From Dugong dugon (taxonomy: Eukaryota > Chordata > Mammalia > Sirenia > Dugongidae), in assembly GCA_030035585.1 (NCBI GenBank), contig CM057481.1, positions 58,723,128-58,787,127 on the forward strand: 64,000 bases of DNA, given 5' to 3'. The position numbers and the translations under genes were made by a program. The notes below the pieces were generated by a model, which saw only the letters and a list, made by a program, of their open reading frames with translations, was not told where the DNA came from and ran no database searches. Within the stretch, counting starts at the first letter, position 1. The number at the start of each line of letters is the position of its first letter. Below are positions 29,790 through 39,090 of this stretch, piece by piece.

Positions 29790-29920
29790 AAACGACAAAT
29801 TATAAATTATTATCCCCATTTTACAGATGAGGAAATTGAAGCTTAGAGTGGTGAAGTAATCCCAAGATCTCATAACCAACAAGTGGCTAGATTACTAACT
29901 AGAACCCTTTCTGTTACAAA
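29790..29920 (-). mobile_element. MIR SINE
   Basis: Reverse MIR: ATCCCCATTTTACAGATGAG, GAAATTGAAGCTTAGAGTGG and CATAACCAACAAGTGGCTAG. Confidence 0.85.
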
Positions 29921-30075
29921 CCATAGAAAACCCAACCCAAACCAGTTGTGTCAGGCACAGAGAATGGTACAGAGGACAAGACAGGAGATTCTGAACCTCC
30001 CACGGCTTAAGTGCTGGTTTAAGTAAAAAAATAAAATAAATTTAATAAAATCAGAAAAAAAAAAAAAAGTACCAA
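29921..30075 (+). repeat. A-rich tail region
   Basis: Runs into AAAAAAATAAAATAAATTTA and a poly(A) at 30055-30069. It may be the tail of an unrecognised retroposed sequence. Confidence 0.4.
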
Positions 30076-31589
30076 GAGACAGTGAATGTCCTTTAGATCA
30101 CAGAATGAGGCCTGAGTGATGAGAAGTAGTGTACAGGGCAATGGTATAACCACACCGACAGTATTGATGGACAATCATGAGTTCTTAAAAAATGCTAGAA
30201 AATGAGCATACCCAGTGAACATTCGTTGATCAAAGCATAAGTTATCTGTAAGAACGTTTTGACTCCGAGGAGGCTTCTTTGTGCCACCCGACATACAGGT
30301 GACCTCTCTCCAGCCACTCAGGGAATGCTAATTAATTTTAACAATAACCTATGAGAAACACAATTAGAGAGAAAAATATACCAGGGCAAGAAATCACATT
30401 ATTCATTCCCAGGACCCAGAGAAATGCTTTTTGGATTATTCATAGGCTGCTCCCCTCAATTCTAAGTGAATTTATCGTCTATTCTTTTGTACCACATTAA
30501 AACACTGCAATTTCTTTCCAACCGCAAGTGTTTGCTTAAGCTTTATAGTTTATGAACGAAACATTCTTCCTTTCACCCGGATTCTACTGTGCTTTATGCC
30601 CAGGAAAAACACACATCTTTAAATACCTTTGGGTTGGGTGGCTACTTCCTGCATCTCAGCCCCTTATATTCTGAGAACCTGATGCCGGAAGTCACCTCCC
30701 ACGTTTACCAGGTGGATTCCTTGTTTGACAAGGATACATCCTTTTTCCCTTTTTGTCCTTTGCTCACTGGAAGAATACTTCAAGTTCAAAGTTCATAGAG
30801 TTAAACAAAGGTCAGAGTTGAGAATGGGGATGATTTTGGTTATCTTTGCAAATATACCATGTTGTCCACTGGAATCCCCCAGCAACCTGATTTAGGCTTG
30901 GTCCGTGGCCGTCTTTGGTTTTCAGACCAAAGAAGCTGGTAATTGGCTCTGAGGCCACTCCAGAATGATCGTTATGTTATGATACCCAAACTCTTGCGAA
31001 GGTTGCAAAATCTGACCCCAGTCGTTCCTGAATTTCCAGTGCTGAGAAAAGAAAACACCTTGTCTTTTGTCTCCATAGCTGTTTACTTAGGGCTTATGAC
31101 GAGGCTCTCCACCTTTCACACACAGAAATGATGACTCCCAGCCAGTTGGCATTTGCTGTTTTAATTTGTCCACGAGCACTTCTTTTTCTTCTTTAACTCT
31201 CTGTGACTGTCAAGACTCTTCACTGGGAACTCAAAAGGAAGGTGAGAATTTTGGGAAGCCTCTGGCAGTAGAGATGGTAAAGTCCCTCCTTGCCAAAGGC
31301 TGTCCTGCCCCAGCAGGTTTAGACAATGTGGAAACCAAGTCTCCAGTGAGACTTGGCCGTCCCACCTTGTTTCCCTTACAACTTTGGCTCTCCCATCAGT
31401 GTTAGGAGGAGGGAGCAAACACTTGTATTTTTCACTTGAAATGTTTGTGGGTTTGCTGCTGGCCATGTGATCTTGGTTATAAATTCAGTGACCCAAGGTG
31501 CTTTCCAAAGCAGTAAGGGCCAGACTGATTCTGGAGGAGTCATCAGGGATGTGTGTTAAGGTTAGCCACAAAAATGTTCATGATGGTGG
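30076..31589. other. Repeat-poor, non-coding, about 1.5 kb
   Basis: No common repeat or gene was recognised. Open frames (for example 30589-30798, 31161-31466) lack known domains and convincing splice sites. This is a candidate region for conserved noncoding DNA. Confidence 0.5.
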
Positions 31590-32290
31590 TGTTTATGACA
31601 GCAAAAAAGGGAAGGAGAAGGAGACGGTCTAAATGTCCAGTAAGAGAGGATTGTTTGAATAAATTATGGTACAGCCACTGGATGTTAATGACATGCAGAC
31701 ATGAGAAATGATGCTGGGGAGAGCTGTATGATGACATGAAATGATTGTCCTCACCTGTATGTACTGTACGCCAGGAGGAAACTAGTGAGATTTGACAGAC
31801 GAATAAGTGAGTATCTGGGAACTACTTTTAACTTACAAAAAGAAGGGATACAATACTATTTACATGTACAATGTGATCTCATTTTTGTTTTAAAATATAC
31901 ATATAGACATAGGGCTGAAAGGATGGGCCCTAAACTATTAACAGCTTTTATATCTAGATAATAGGATCATAGGAGCCCTGGTGGCACAAACTATTAAGCG
32001 CTCAGCTGCTAACGAAAGGTTGACAGTTGGCAGTTTGAACCCACGCAGCAGCGGCTCCATACAAGAAAGACCTGGAAATCTCCTCCTGTTAAGATTACAG
32101 CTAAGAAGACCCTATGGGGCAGTTCCACTCTGTCACGTGAGGTCGTTATGAGTCGAAAAAACCTAGACAACACCCAGCAACAACAATAGCGACGTGAGTT
32201 ACTTTAATTTTCTGTTGGTTCATCTGCATTTGCTAGTTTTCTGCATTGAACACAGATCATTTTAGAAAAATAAGGAAATCAATTAAAGTT
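31590..32290 (+). mobile_element. Old L1M LINE 3' end, interrupted by a SINE
   Basis: Motifs: GGTCTAAATGTCCAGTAAGA, TTGAATAAATTATGGTACAG, CAATGTGATCTCATTTTTGT and, after the SINE, CTGCATTGAACACAGATCAT. Only noncoding 3' sequence is present. Confidence 0.7.
31972..32191 (+). mobile_element. AfroSINE, full length
   Basis: The head GGAGCCCTGGTGGCACAAAC is clear. The end GAGTCGAAAAAACCTAGACA then CAACAACAATAG carries the RTE-like tail. A short duplication (ACAGTTGGCAGTT) disturbs the B box. Confidence 0.92.
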
Positions 32291-32504
32291 TAGGAAAAGC
32301 AGGAGACACCAGGACTGCTGGGGGTGAAGAATAAGGAGCTCTGCCTAACTCCTTTATCAAAGACCTATCTTTGCCTGTTTGTTTTCCCTCCTCTGAGGAT
32401 GTATAGAAGTTTCAAAGTTACTCTCTGCCACTGATGTCAGTTTTCCGAAGCTGCAGGAAGTGGGGTTGTGTTAGCTTCAAGACTGACCTAAGATACACTA
32501 TCTT
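32291..32504. other. Short unassigned spacer
   Basis: Nothing recognised. Confidence 0.4.
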
Positions 32505-33065
32505 TCTTTCTTTCATTCAATACATTTTTTCTTGAGGGCACCATCCTAGACACTAGGGATCCAATCATTAGGAAAACTAGATGTAATCCCAGCCCCATGG
32601 AACCTATAGTATAGCACAGGGTTTCTCAACTTCAGCATTATGAATGCTTTGAACCAGGTAATTCTTTGTTGCTGGGGGCTGTCTCTTGCACTGTAGGATG
32701 TTTAACAGCATCTCTGGCCTCTGCCCATGAAATGTCATTAGCAGCGCCCCCACCTTCCAAGTTGTAACATCAAAAATATCTCCAAACATTGACAGATGTC
32801 TCCTGGAGAGCAAAAGTGTCCCCAGATGAGAACTACTAGTCTAGTACATAATGATAAAATGGGAGAATTACTACAAAGCAGAGGACTCTATGAGAATGCG
32901 TCAGGTAGAGCTGGTGTACAGTCGGTGGGGTCAGGAAGGTCTTCCTGCAGAAGTGACATTTGAGCTGAGGTCTAAAGGGTGAGTAGGAGGTAACCAAACA
33001 AGGGGGACACAGGGGAGAGCATTCCTTGGATCAGAGACCATGGCTGGAGCACTGAGGATCATTTT
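32505..33065 (-). mobile_element. L2-type repeat, interrupted by a hAT
   Basis: The left part has TTTCATTCAATACATTTTTT and ACCATCCTAGACACTAGGGA. The right part has AGAAGTGACATTTGAGCTGA and GGGAGAGCATTCCTTGGATC. The hAT at 32615-32836 splits it. Confidence 0.6.
32615..32836 (-). mobile_element. hAT-type element (CAGTGGTTCTCAAC family)
   Basis: Same family as 25624-25840, reversed: CAGGGTTTCTCAACTTCAGC at left, CATTGACAGATGTCTCCTGG and AGATGAGAACTAC at right. Flanks TAGTATAG (32607-32614) and TAGTCTAG (32837-32844) match 7 of 8. Confidence 0.85.
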
Positions 33066-33194
33066 GGCTCCATTTTGAGAGACCCAGCAGGGTGGAATTC
33101 CGAATCTATTGCCCCGGCTTTTCCCAGGAGAAAAAGCTAAAGAGTTATGACCTCTTCACCATGAATAGAGCTTAAAATATTAAAAGGTTCCGAG
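33066..33194. other. Short spacer
   Basis: Nothing recognised. Confidence 0.4.
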
Positions 33195-33415
33195 AATGTG
33201 ATGTAGGTTCAAAGAGCTATGTATTTGAATCCTGGCTCCTCCATTTACTAGCTGTATAACTATGGGCAAGCTGTTTAACCCCTTTGAGTCTCAGTTTCCC
33301 CAACTATAAAGTGGGTATAATAATTCCAATCCCACATGCTTGCTGCGAAGATTAATATCTGTAAAGCCCAACGCACGCTATATGTGTCACAAATCATGAC
33401 TGCTGATGCTAACTC
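33195..33415 (+). mobile_element. MIR SINE
   Basis: GAATCCTGGCTCCTCCATTT, ACTATGGGCAAGCTGTTTAA, TTGAGTCTCAGTTTCCCCAA and GTGGGTATAATAATTCCAAT. Confidence 0.9.
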
Positions 33416-33424
33416 TAATTTCTG

Positions 33425-33675
33425 TGTACTCATTAAGTCCAGGCATCATGTTTAGAACTTGACACACAGTATTGTATTTAATGCTCATAACATCTTTTCA
33501 ATCTTATCCATTATTTTAACCTAATTTTACACATGAGGAAACTGAGATTTTGAGGGGTTAGGTAGCCTGTTTAAAGTCACACAGCAAGTAAGTGACAGAG
33601 CCAGGATGTTAATCAAAGAAGTTGATAAAAAAGCTCGTTCTCTTGATGAGCAAGCCAGACTGCCTCTCTGGCTAT
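33425..33675 (-). mobile_element. MIR SINE
   Basis: Reverse MIR: ATTTTACACATGAGGAAACT, AAGTCACACAGCAAGTAAGT, GACAGAGCCAGGATGTTAAT. With the previous MIR it makes a tail-to-tail pair. Confidence 0.85.
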
Positions 33676-34111
33676 TAATATAACTCTTGTCTTATATATT
33701 ACTTTTCTATTGCAGGGTAACAAACTCAGCAGCATAAAACAAATGTTTTATCTCACAGTTTCTATAGGTCAGAAGTTCATACACAGCGCAGTGAGATACT
33801 CTGCTCAGGGTCTCACCAGCCAGAAATCAAGATGGCAGCCAGGACTCTAGTTCTCCTCTGGGGCTTTGGGTCCTTGTCCAAGGTTGTTGGCTTCATTGAT
33901 TTCCATGCTGCAGTAGGACTAAGGTCCCATTTTTCTGCCAGCCGTTGGTGGGGAATCCCTCACGCTCCTAAAAGTCACCTGAAGTTCCTTGCCACGGGCA
34001 TTTCACAAACATGGACGTTTACTTTCTTTTGAATTTGGTCTCTGACTCCCTTTTGCAACCAGCCAGAGAAAACTCGCTTTTAAAGGGCTCATGTGATTGA
34101 TTAGCTCTATC

Positions 34112-34262
34112 TTTTTTTTCTTTAATTTTAATAAGACATTTTACTTAGTACAAAACACTGTCATATGAACCTATAACCAATATAAAAATTATCGATGAGA
34201 TATTTTACTTTTTTTTTTTTTTTAAACAAAGGCTTTGGAATCTTAAAGAAACAAATTTGGGA
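34112..34262 (-). mobile_element. hAT-type fragment
   Basis: Contains ACCAATATAAAAATTATCGA, TGAGATATTTTACTTTTTTT and AAAGGCTTTGGAATCTT, as in the long CAGTGCTGTCCAATA family also present at 55478-56165. No clear ends. Confidence 0.5.
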
Positions 34263-34314
34263 CCTTAATTACATATGCAAAATTCTTCCACAGCAGCACC
34301 TAGATTAGTGGTTT

Positions 34315-34838
34315 TTCTTTCTTTTCAATAAATATTCTATCGAGTTTTTGGTGAAAGCTTACAAAGCAAATTAGGTTCCCATTTAATAGTTTCTATACAT
34401 ATTATTCAGTGATGTTGGTGATACTTTCCACACTGTGTCAACATTGTCCATATTTCCATTCTGGTTATTTCTGCTTCCATTAATCCAGCTTCCATGCGCC
34501 CGCCCTTGACCTTCTCATCTGTGCTTTAGGGTAAATGTTGACCATTTCATTTCAGATAAGGAGCCCTGGTGGCGCAGTGGTTAAGCTCTCAGCTGCTAAC
34601 TGAAAGGCCAGTGGTTCAAACCCAGCAGCCACTCTGAGGGAGAAAGATGTGGCAGTCGGCTTCTGTAAAGATTTACAACTTTGGCAACCCTATGGGGCAG
34701 TTCTGCTCTGTCGTCTGTCTAGGGTCTGTATGAGTCGGAATCAACTTGATGGCAGTGGGCTTGGTTTTGGTTTTTGGGTTTGGTCTTACATAGATTTTTT
34801 TATTTTTGAAGGAGCACAAGTATATTGGTGTTTGAGAA
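34315..34838 (-). mobile_element. Afrotherian-type L1 3' UTR, reverse, split by a SINE
   Basis: Reads TCTATCGAGTTTTTGGTGAA, GCAAATTAGGTTCCCATTTA, CATTCTGGTTATTTCTGCTT and GTGCTTTAGGGTAAATGTTG. After the SINE it continues ACATAGATTTTTTTATTTTT then GAAGGAGCACAAG. The family assignment is from memory of Afrotherian sequence. Confidence 0.6.
34560..34783 (+). mobile_element. AfroSINE, type A, full length and well preserved
   Basis: The head GGAGCCCTGGTGGCGCAGTG is intact. The B box is GGCCAGTGGTTCAAACCC. The copy includes GATGTGGCAGTCGGCTTCTG and ends GAGTCGGAATCAACTTGATG. A 10-bp duplication (GTCGTCTGTCTAGGGTC) lies near the 3' side. Confidence 0.95.
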
Positions 34839-34895
34839 CTGGGAGGTGTACATCAGGGCAGGAATCTTGGGGACTGTCACAGAATTCTACACCTA

Positions 34896-35931
34896 TTTCT
34901 ATGTTATTAAACAGTGGCGTTGAGGCTATCAGAGAGAGCTGCCTGACCATCCCAAGTTTCCTTCCCCACCGAGCTCAGTGTGCCACGCAGGCATACAGGA
35001 GTTTACCAGAGGCTTCCTGGTGGTGGTATTCCATGCTGCGCCTCAGTTGTCGCCTTCCGCACTGTGAATTTCCCCCTGGTTCTTTCCTCCTCTGTTCTCT
35101 GCTTAGGAGATCCCCGTAATTCCCACTGTGGAGAGGGAAAGGCCATGCTCTTGGAGAAGGGAGGATACCATTGCCAAATGTGACCAGGACCAATTCCAAT
35201 TCAGCTGGCCTGTGCCATTTTGTGGGATCCAGAATTTTTCTTTTTTTTTTTTTTTAATCCTCTGCCACAGCTGGCACTCCCCCGCCTATTCTCTTCCTCA
35301 CTCTGTTCTCGGGTTTCCCCTTGAAAATTCCTGTGTTCTTACGAGCATGCCAAGAAAATTGTGCTCAGACCATCTGGACAAGTAATCCTAGCATGAAAAT
35401 TATCTTGGTGCTTGGGCTTCCCAAACTAAAAGGCTTTTGAGTCATTCACTGAGACCCACCCTGAAACAGCCTCATTCTGACAATGACAAAAAGTCAGATG
35501 AGCCCGGAAGGCTCTTCTTTGAGGAAGGGAAATAAAAGCTTAATAGAAAGGCAACATCCTGCCTGGAAAATTTCACCTGGCCATAAATTTCTTTATATCT
35601 CATCTTGGAGGAAAATTCCACTAATTTTTCAAAATAACAACTGAAAAATGGGAAAGATGGGATACGGAGAATTAGCTGTACCAAGTATGTTTATTGGTTT
35701 AAGGGTAAAAATCCTTTAGAAATAATTAGTCAAATGTAATGTTTTGTTCTAACCAGACTACTTGGCATCTGCTTATTTGCCACTTGGTAATTTCAAACAG
35801 AATATTGGTATTGGAGCAGTTAGAACACCATAGAAGAACATAAAGTGACTATATGTTAGAGGTATAGTCGTCAGCCGTCTAGTTTTTAAATGAGCTTACC
35901 GTCTGTGATTACATTTAGTGAGATTAAAGGT
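34896..35931. other. Repeat-poor, non-coding, about 1 kb
   Basis: No gene or common repeat recognised. A long T run lies at 35240-35255. Short open frames around 34975-35385 have no known domain. Confidence 0.45.
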
Positions 35932-36108
35932 CAAAGACGACCACTCGTCTGTCAGTTTGTCATAGTGTTGTGGCTTGCATGTTGCTGTGATGCTGGAAAT
36001 TATGCCACCGGTATTTCAAATACCAGCAAGGTCACCCATGCTGGACGGGTTTCAGTGGGACTTCCAGACTAAGACCCTAGGGAGAAAGGCCTGGTGATTT
36101 ACTTAGAA
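35932..36108 (+). mobile_element. RTE-tailed SINE body, forward, tail missing
   Basis: Reads GTCTGTCAGTTTGTCATAGT, CGGTATTTCAAATACCAGCA, GTTTCAGTGGGACTTCCAGA and ACTAAGACCCTAGGGAG, matching 18346-18716 in reverse. It breaks off where the reverse RTE begins. Confidence 0.8.
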
Positions 36109-37740
36109 AAATTGTTGCTGTTGTTAGGTACCATCGAATCGGCTCCAACTCATAGCGACCCTGTGTACAACAGACTCAAGCACTGCCCAGGTGCTGCACC
36201 ACCCTCACAATCGTTACCGTTTGACCAGTGTTGCGGCCACTGTGTCAATCATCTCAGTGAGGGTCTTCCTCTTTTTCGCTGACCCTCTACTTTGCCAAGC
36301 ATGATGTCCTTCTCCAAGGACTGGTCCTTCCTGATAATATGTCTAAAGTATGTGAGACGAAGTCTCGCCGTCCCTGCTTCTAAGGGGCATTCTTTCTTCT
36401 TCCAAGACAGGTTTGTTCATTCTTCTGGCAGTCCATGGTGTATTCAGTATTCTTCACCAACACTTTAATTCAAAGGCATCAATTCCTCTTTGGTCTTCTT
36501 ATTCATTGTTCAGTTTTCCCAAGCGTATGAGGCGATTGAAAATACTGTGGCTTGGGTCAGGTGCACCGTAGTCCTCAAAGTGACATACTTGCTTTTTAAC
36601 ACTTTAAAAGAGGTCCTTTGCAGCAGATTTGCCCAATGTTATATACGTTGTTTCACTTCCTGACTGCTGCTTCCTTGGGCATTGATTGTGGATCCAAGTA
36701 AAATGAAATCCTTGACAACTTCAATATTTTCTCCATTTATCATGATGCTGCTTATTGGTCCAGTTTATGAGGACTTTTGTTTTCTTTATGTTGAGGTGTA
36801 ATCCATACTGAAAACTGTTTTTGATCTTCATCAGTAAGTACTTCAAGTTCTCTTCACTTTAAGCAAGCAACGTTGTGTCATCTGCATATTGTAGGTTGTT
36901 AACGAGTCTTCCTCCAATCCTAATGCCACATTCTTCTTCATATAGTCCAGCTTCTTGGATTATTTGCTCAGCATACAGATTGAATAATTATGGTGAAAGG
37001 ATACAACCCTGATGCACACCTTTCCTGATATTAAACCACAAAGCATCCCATTGGTTTGTTCAATAACTGCCTCTTGATCTACGTACAGGTTCCGCATGAG
37101 CACAATTAGGTATTCTGGAATTCCCACTCTTTGAAATGTTATCCATAATTTGTTACGATCCACACAGTCAAACGCCTTTGCATAGTCAATAAAACACAGG
37201 TAAACATCTTTCTAGTATTCTCTGCTTTCAGCCAAGATCCATCTGACATCAGCAATGACATCCTTCATTCCACATCCTCTTCTGAATCCGGCTTGAACGT
37301 CTAGCAGTTCCCTGCTGAGGTACTGCTACAATCGTTTTTAAATTATCTTCAGCATAATTTTACTTGCATGTGGTATTAATGATATCATTCAATAATTTCT
37401 GCTTTTTGTTTTATCACCTTTCTTTGGAACGGGCACAGATATGACTCTCTTCCAGTTGGTTGGCTTGGTATCTGTCTTCCAAATTTCTTGGCATAGACAA
37501 GTGAGTGCTTCCAGCGTTGCATATGTTTGTTGAAACATCTCGGTTGGTTTTCCGTCAATTCCTGGAACCTTGTTTTTCACTAATGCCTTCAGTTAGCTTG
37601 GACTTCTTCCTTCAATACCATCGGTTCTTGATCAGATGCTACCTCCTAAAATGGTTGAACGCGGAACAATTCTTTGTGGTACAGTGACTCTGTGTCTTCC
37701 TTCCATCTTCTGATGTTTCCTGTGTCGTTCAACATTCCAG
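36109..37740 (-). mobile_element. RTE-clade LINE with broken reverse transcriptase
   Basis: The longest RTE copy here, about 1.63 kb, 5'-truncated. On the minus strand I read motif A (FIDYAKAFDCVD, near 37155-37195), GVHQGC (near 36990-37020) and YADD at 36877-36888, the catalytic palm motif. NKVPGIDGKP and VPVPKKGDK precede them at 37389-37580. The C-terminal part matches the other RTE copies, and the tail is GTTGTTAGGTACCATCGAAT read in reverse. Frameshifts and stops disable it. In intact relatives this protein nicks target DNA and reverse-transcribes the element RNA. Confidence 0.93.
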
Positions 37741-37974
37741 CATGTACCTGGCCCTGAATTAGGCCTACCAGAGGATAAGCCATGAGGGCAAAGACGACTT
37801 CTAGCTTTTGTTCCCTACCATATCCCCAGAGTCTAGCAAGATGCCTGGCACACAAGAAATGGTGAAAATGGGGTGAATGACTTGATGTTAATAGAATAAA
37901 TTCTAAGTGTCAGTAATGCAAAGGCAGTCAGTTGAAGGTATTTGACACAGCTCAACATATATCCTTGCTCTTGT
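37741..37974 (+). mobile_element. L2 3' trace and spacer
   Basis: 37798-37880 resembles L2 (CTAGCAAGATGCCTGGCACA, then TGGGGTGAATGAC). The rest is unassigned. Confidence 0.5.
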
Positions 37975-38290
37975 TTTTTTTTTTTTTTAATTTGAGTAGA
38001 TAATCTATTCACATATCATACAAAATTCAAGGGTATAAAAATGATTTACAATTAAGATATGCCCTGCCCCTCTCCTCTAGGCACCAATTTCCCCTGCTCT
38101 AAAGTAACCATGGTAATCCATTTCTAGAATCTGCTTCCAGAGATGATATATGCACACATCAACAGATCCTTATATGCATTCTATCTTTCTTTTTTTCTTC
38201 CTACAATTGCTAGTGTATTGTGAATACTGTTGCTTTTTTCACTTAGCAGTTAACCTGGAGATCAATCCATATCAGGAGACATAAAAAGCT
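37975..38290 (-). mobile_element. Old L1M LINE 3' UTR, reverse
   Basis: A T tract, then CATACAAAATTCAAGGGTAT, AGAATCTGCTTCCAGAGATG and ACCTGGAGATCAATCCATAT. Confidence 0.65.
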
Positions 38291-39090
38291 TCCCCGTTCT
38301 TTTACTTTTTTCCCCAAAACTTAATGAAAATTTTTTAAATAGAGCAAAGTGTTCAGGAGTTTTATAGTAAACACCTGTATATCCACTGGCTAGATAGTAC
38401 AGTAACATCTTACTCTGCTTGCTTTGTCAAATACCTACCCATCTTCCATCCATCCATCAATCCATCTTATTTTTCATGCATTTCAAAGTAAACAGAAGAC
38501 ATCGATACACTTCCACCTAAATATTTCAGCAAGCGTATCATTAGCTATAGTTCAAAATTTGTCTGCAGGTTTTTTTCATGTAAAATATACTTGTAGGAAG
38601 ATGCACGAATCTTAAATATTCCTGAGTTTTGACAAATGCATAGAGCTTAGATGCACATCCACTGAGTTTTAACAAATGAATGCATTTGCATTACCTAAAC
38701 CCCTAACAAGGTACAGAACATTAACATCACCCCAGAAACTTCCCTCATGCCCTTTCTCAGTCCATCCCCACCCTTGTACCCCAGGGCAACTATTACTCCT
38801 TGGAACCATAAAATAGCTTTGCCTGTTCTAGACTTTCCTGTAAATGGAATCATACAGCATTTTTGAGATTCATCCATGTTGTTGCATGCATCAGTAGTTT
38901 GTTCCTTTTTATTGCTGAGTAGTGGCATTCCCACAGTTTGTTTATCCTCCACATTCTTTTTAATAGCTACATAGACCATTGCTGATGAACATTAGGTTTG
39001 TCTACCATTTGCTATTACGAAGACTAACCTACATACAGCATTTCACATGGATATAAATATATACCTCTGAATTCCTAGAAGTAAAATCAC
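38291..39090 (-). mobile_element. Old L1M LINE 3' UTR, reverse
   Basis: Shows AGTAAACACCTGTATATCCA, CTGAGTTTTGACAAATGCAT, TGTAAATGGAATCATACAGC, TTCATCCATGTTGTTGCATG and TATTGCTGAGTAGTGGCATT, classic reverse L1M text. Confidence 0.8.

Larger units (their letters stand above)
33690..34895 (-). mobile_element. Old MaLR/ERVL-type LTR, reverse, with nested insertions
   Basis: Its pieces are 33690-34111 (TTATCTCACAGTTTCTATAG, CTTTTAAAGGGCTCATGTGA), 34263-34314 (GGGACCTTAATTACATATGC) and 34839-34895 (GAGGTGTACATCAGGGCAGG). Between them lie a hAT fragment and an L1 carrying a SINE. It is the same family as 8385-9672. Confidence 0.65.

Noticed and set aside
34649..35119. 156-codon open frame on +
   Set aside because: It starts inside an AfroSINE and crosses L1 and LTR remnants. 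No domain is present.
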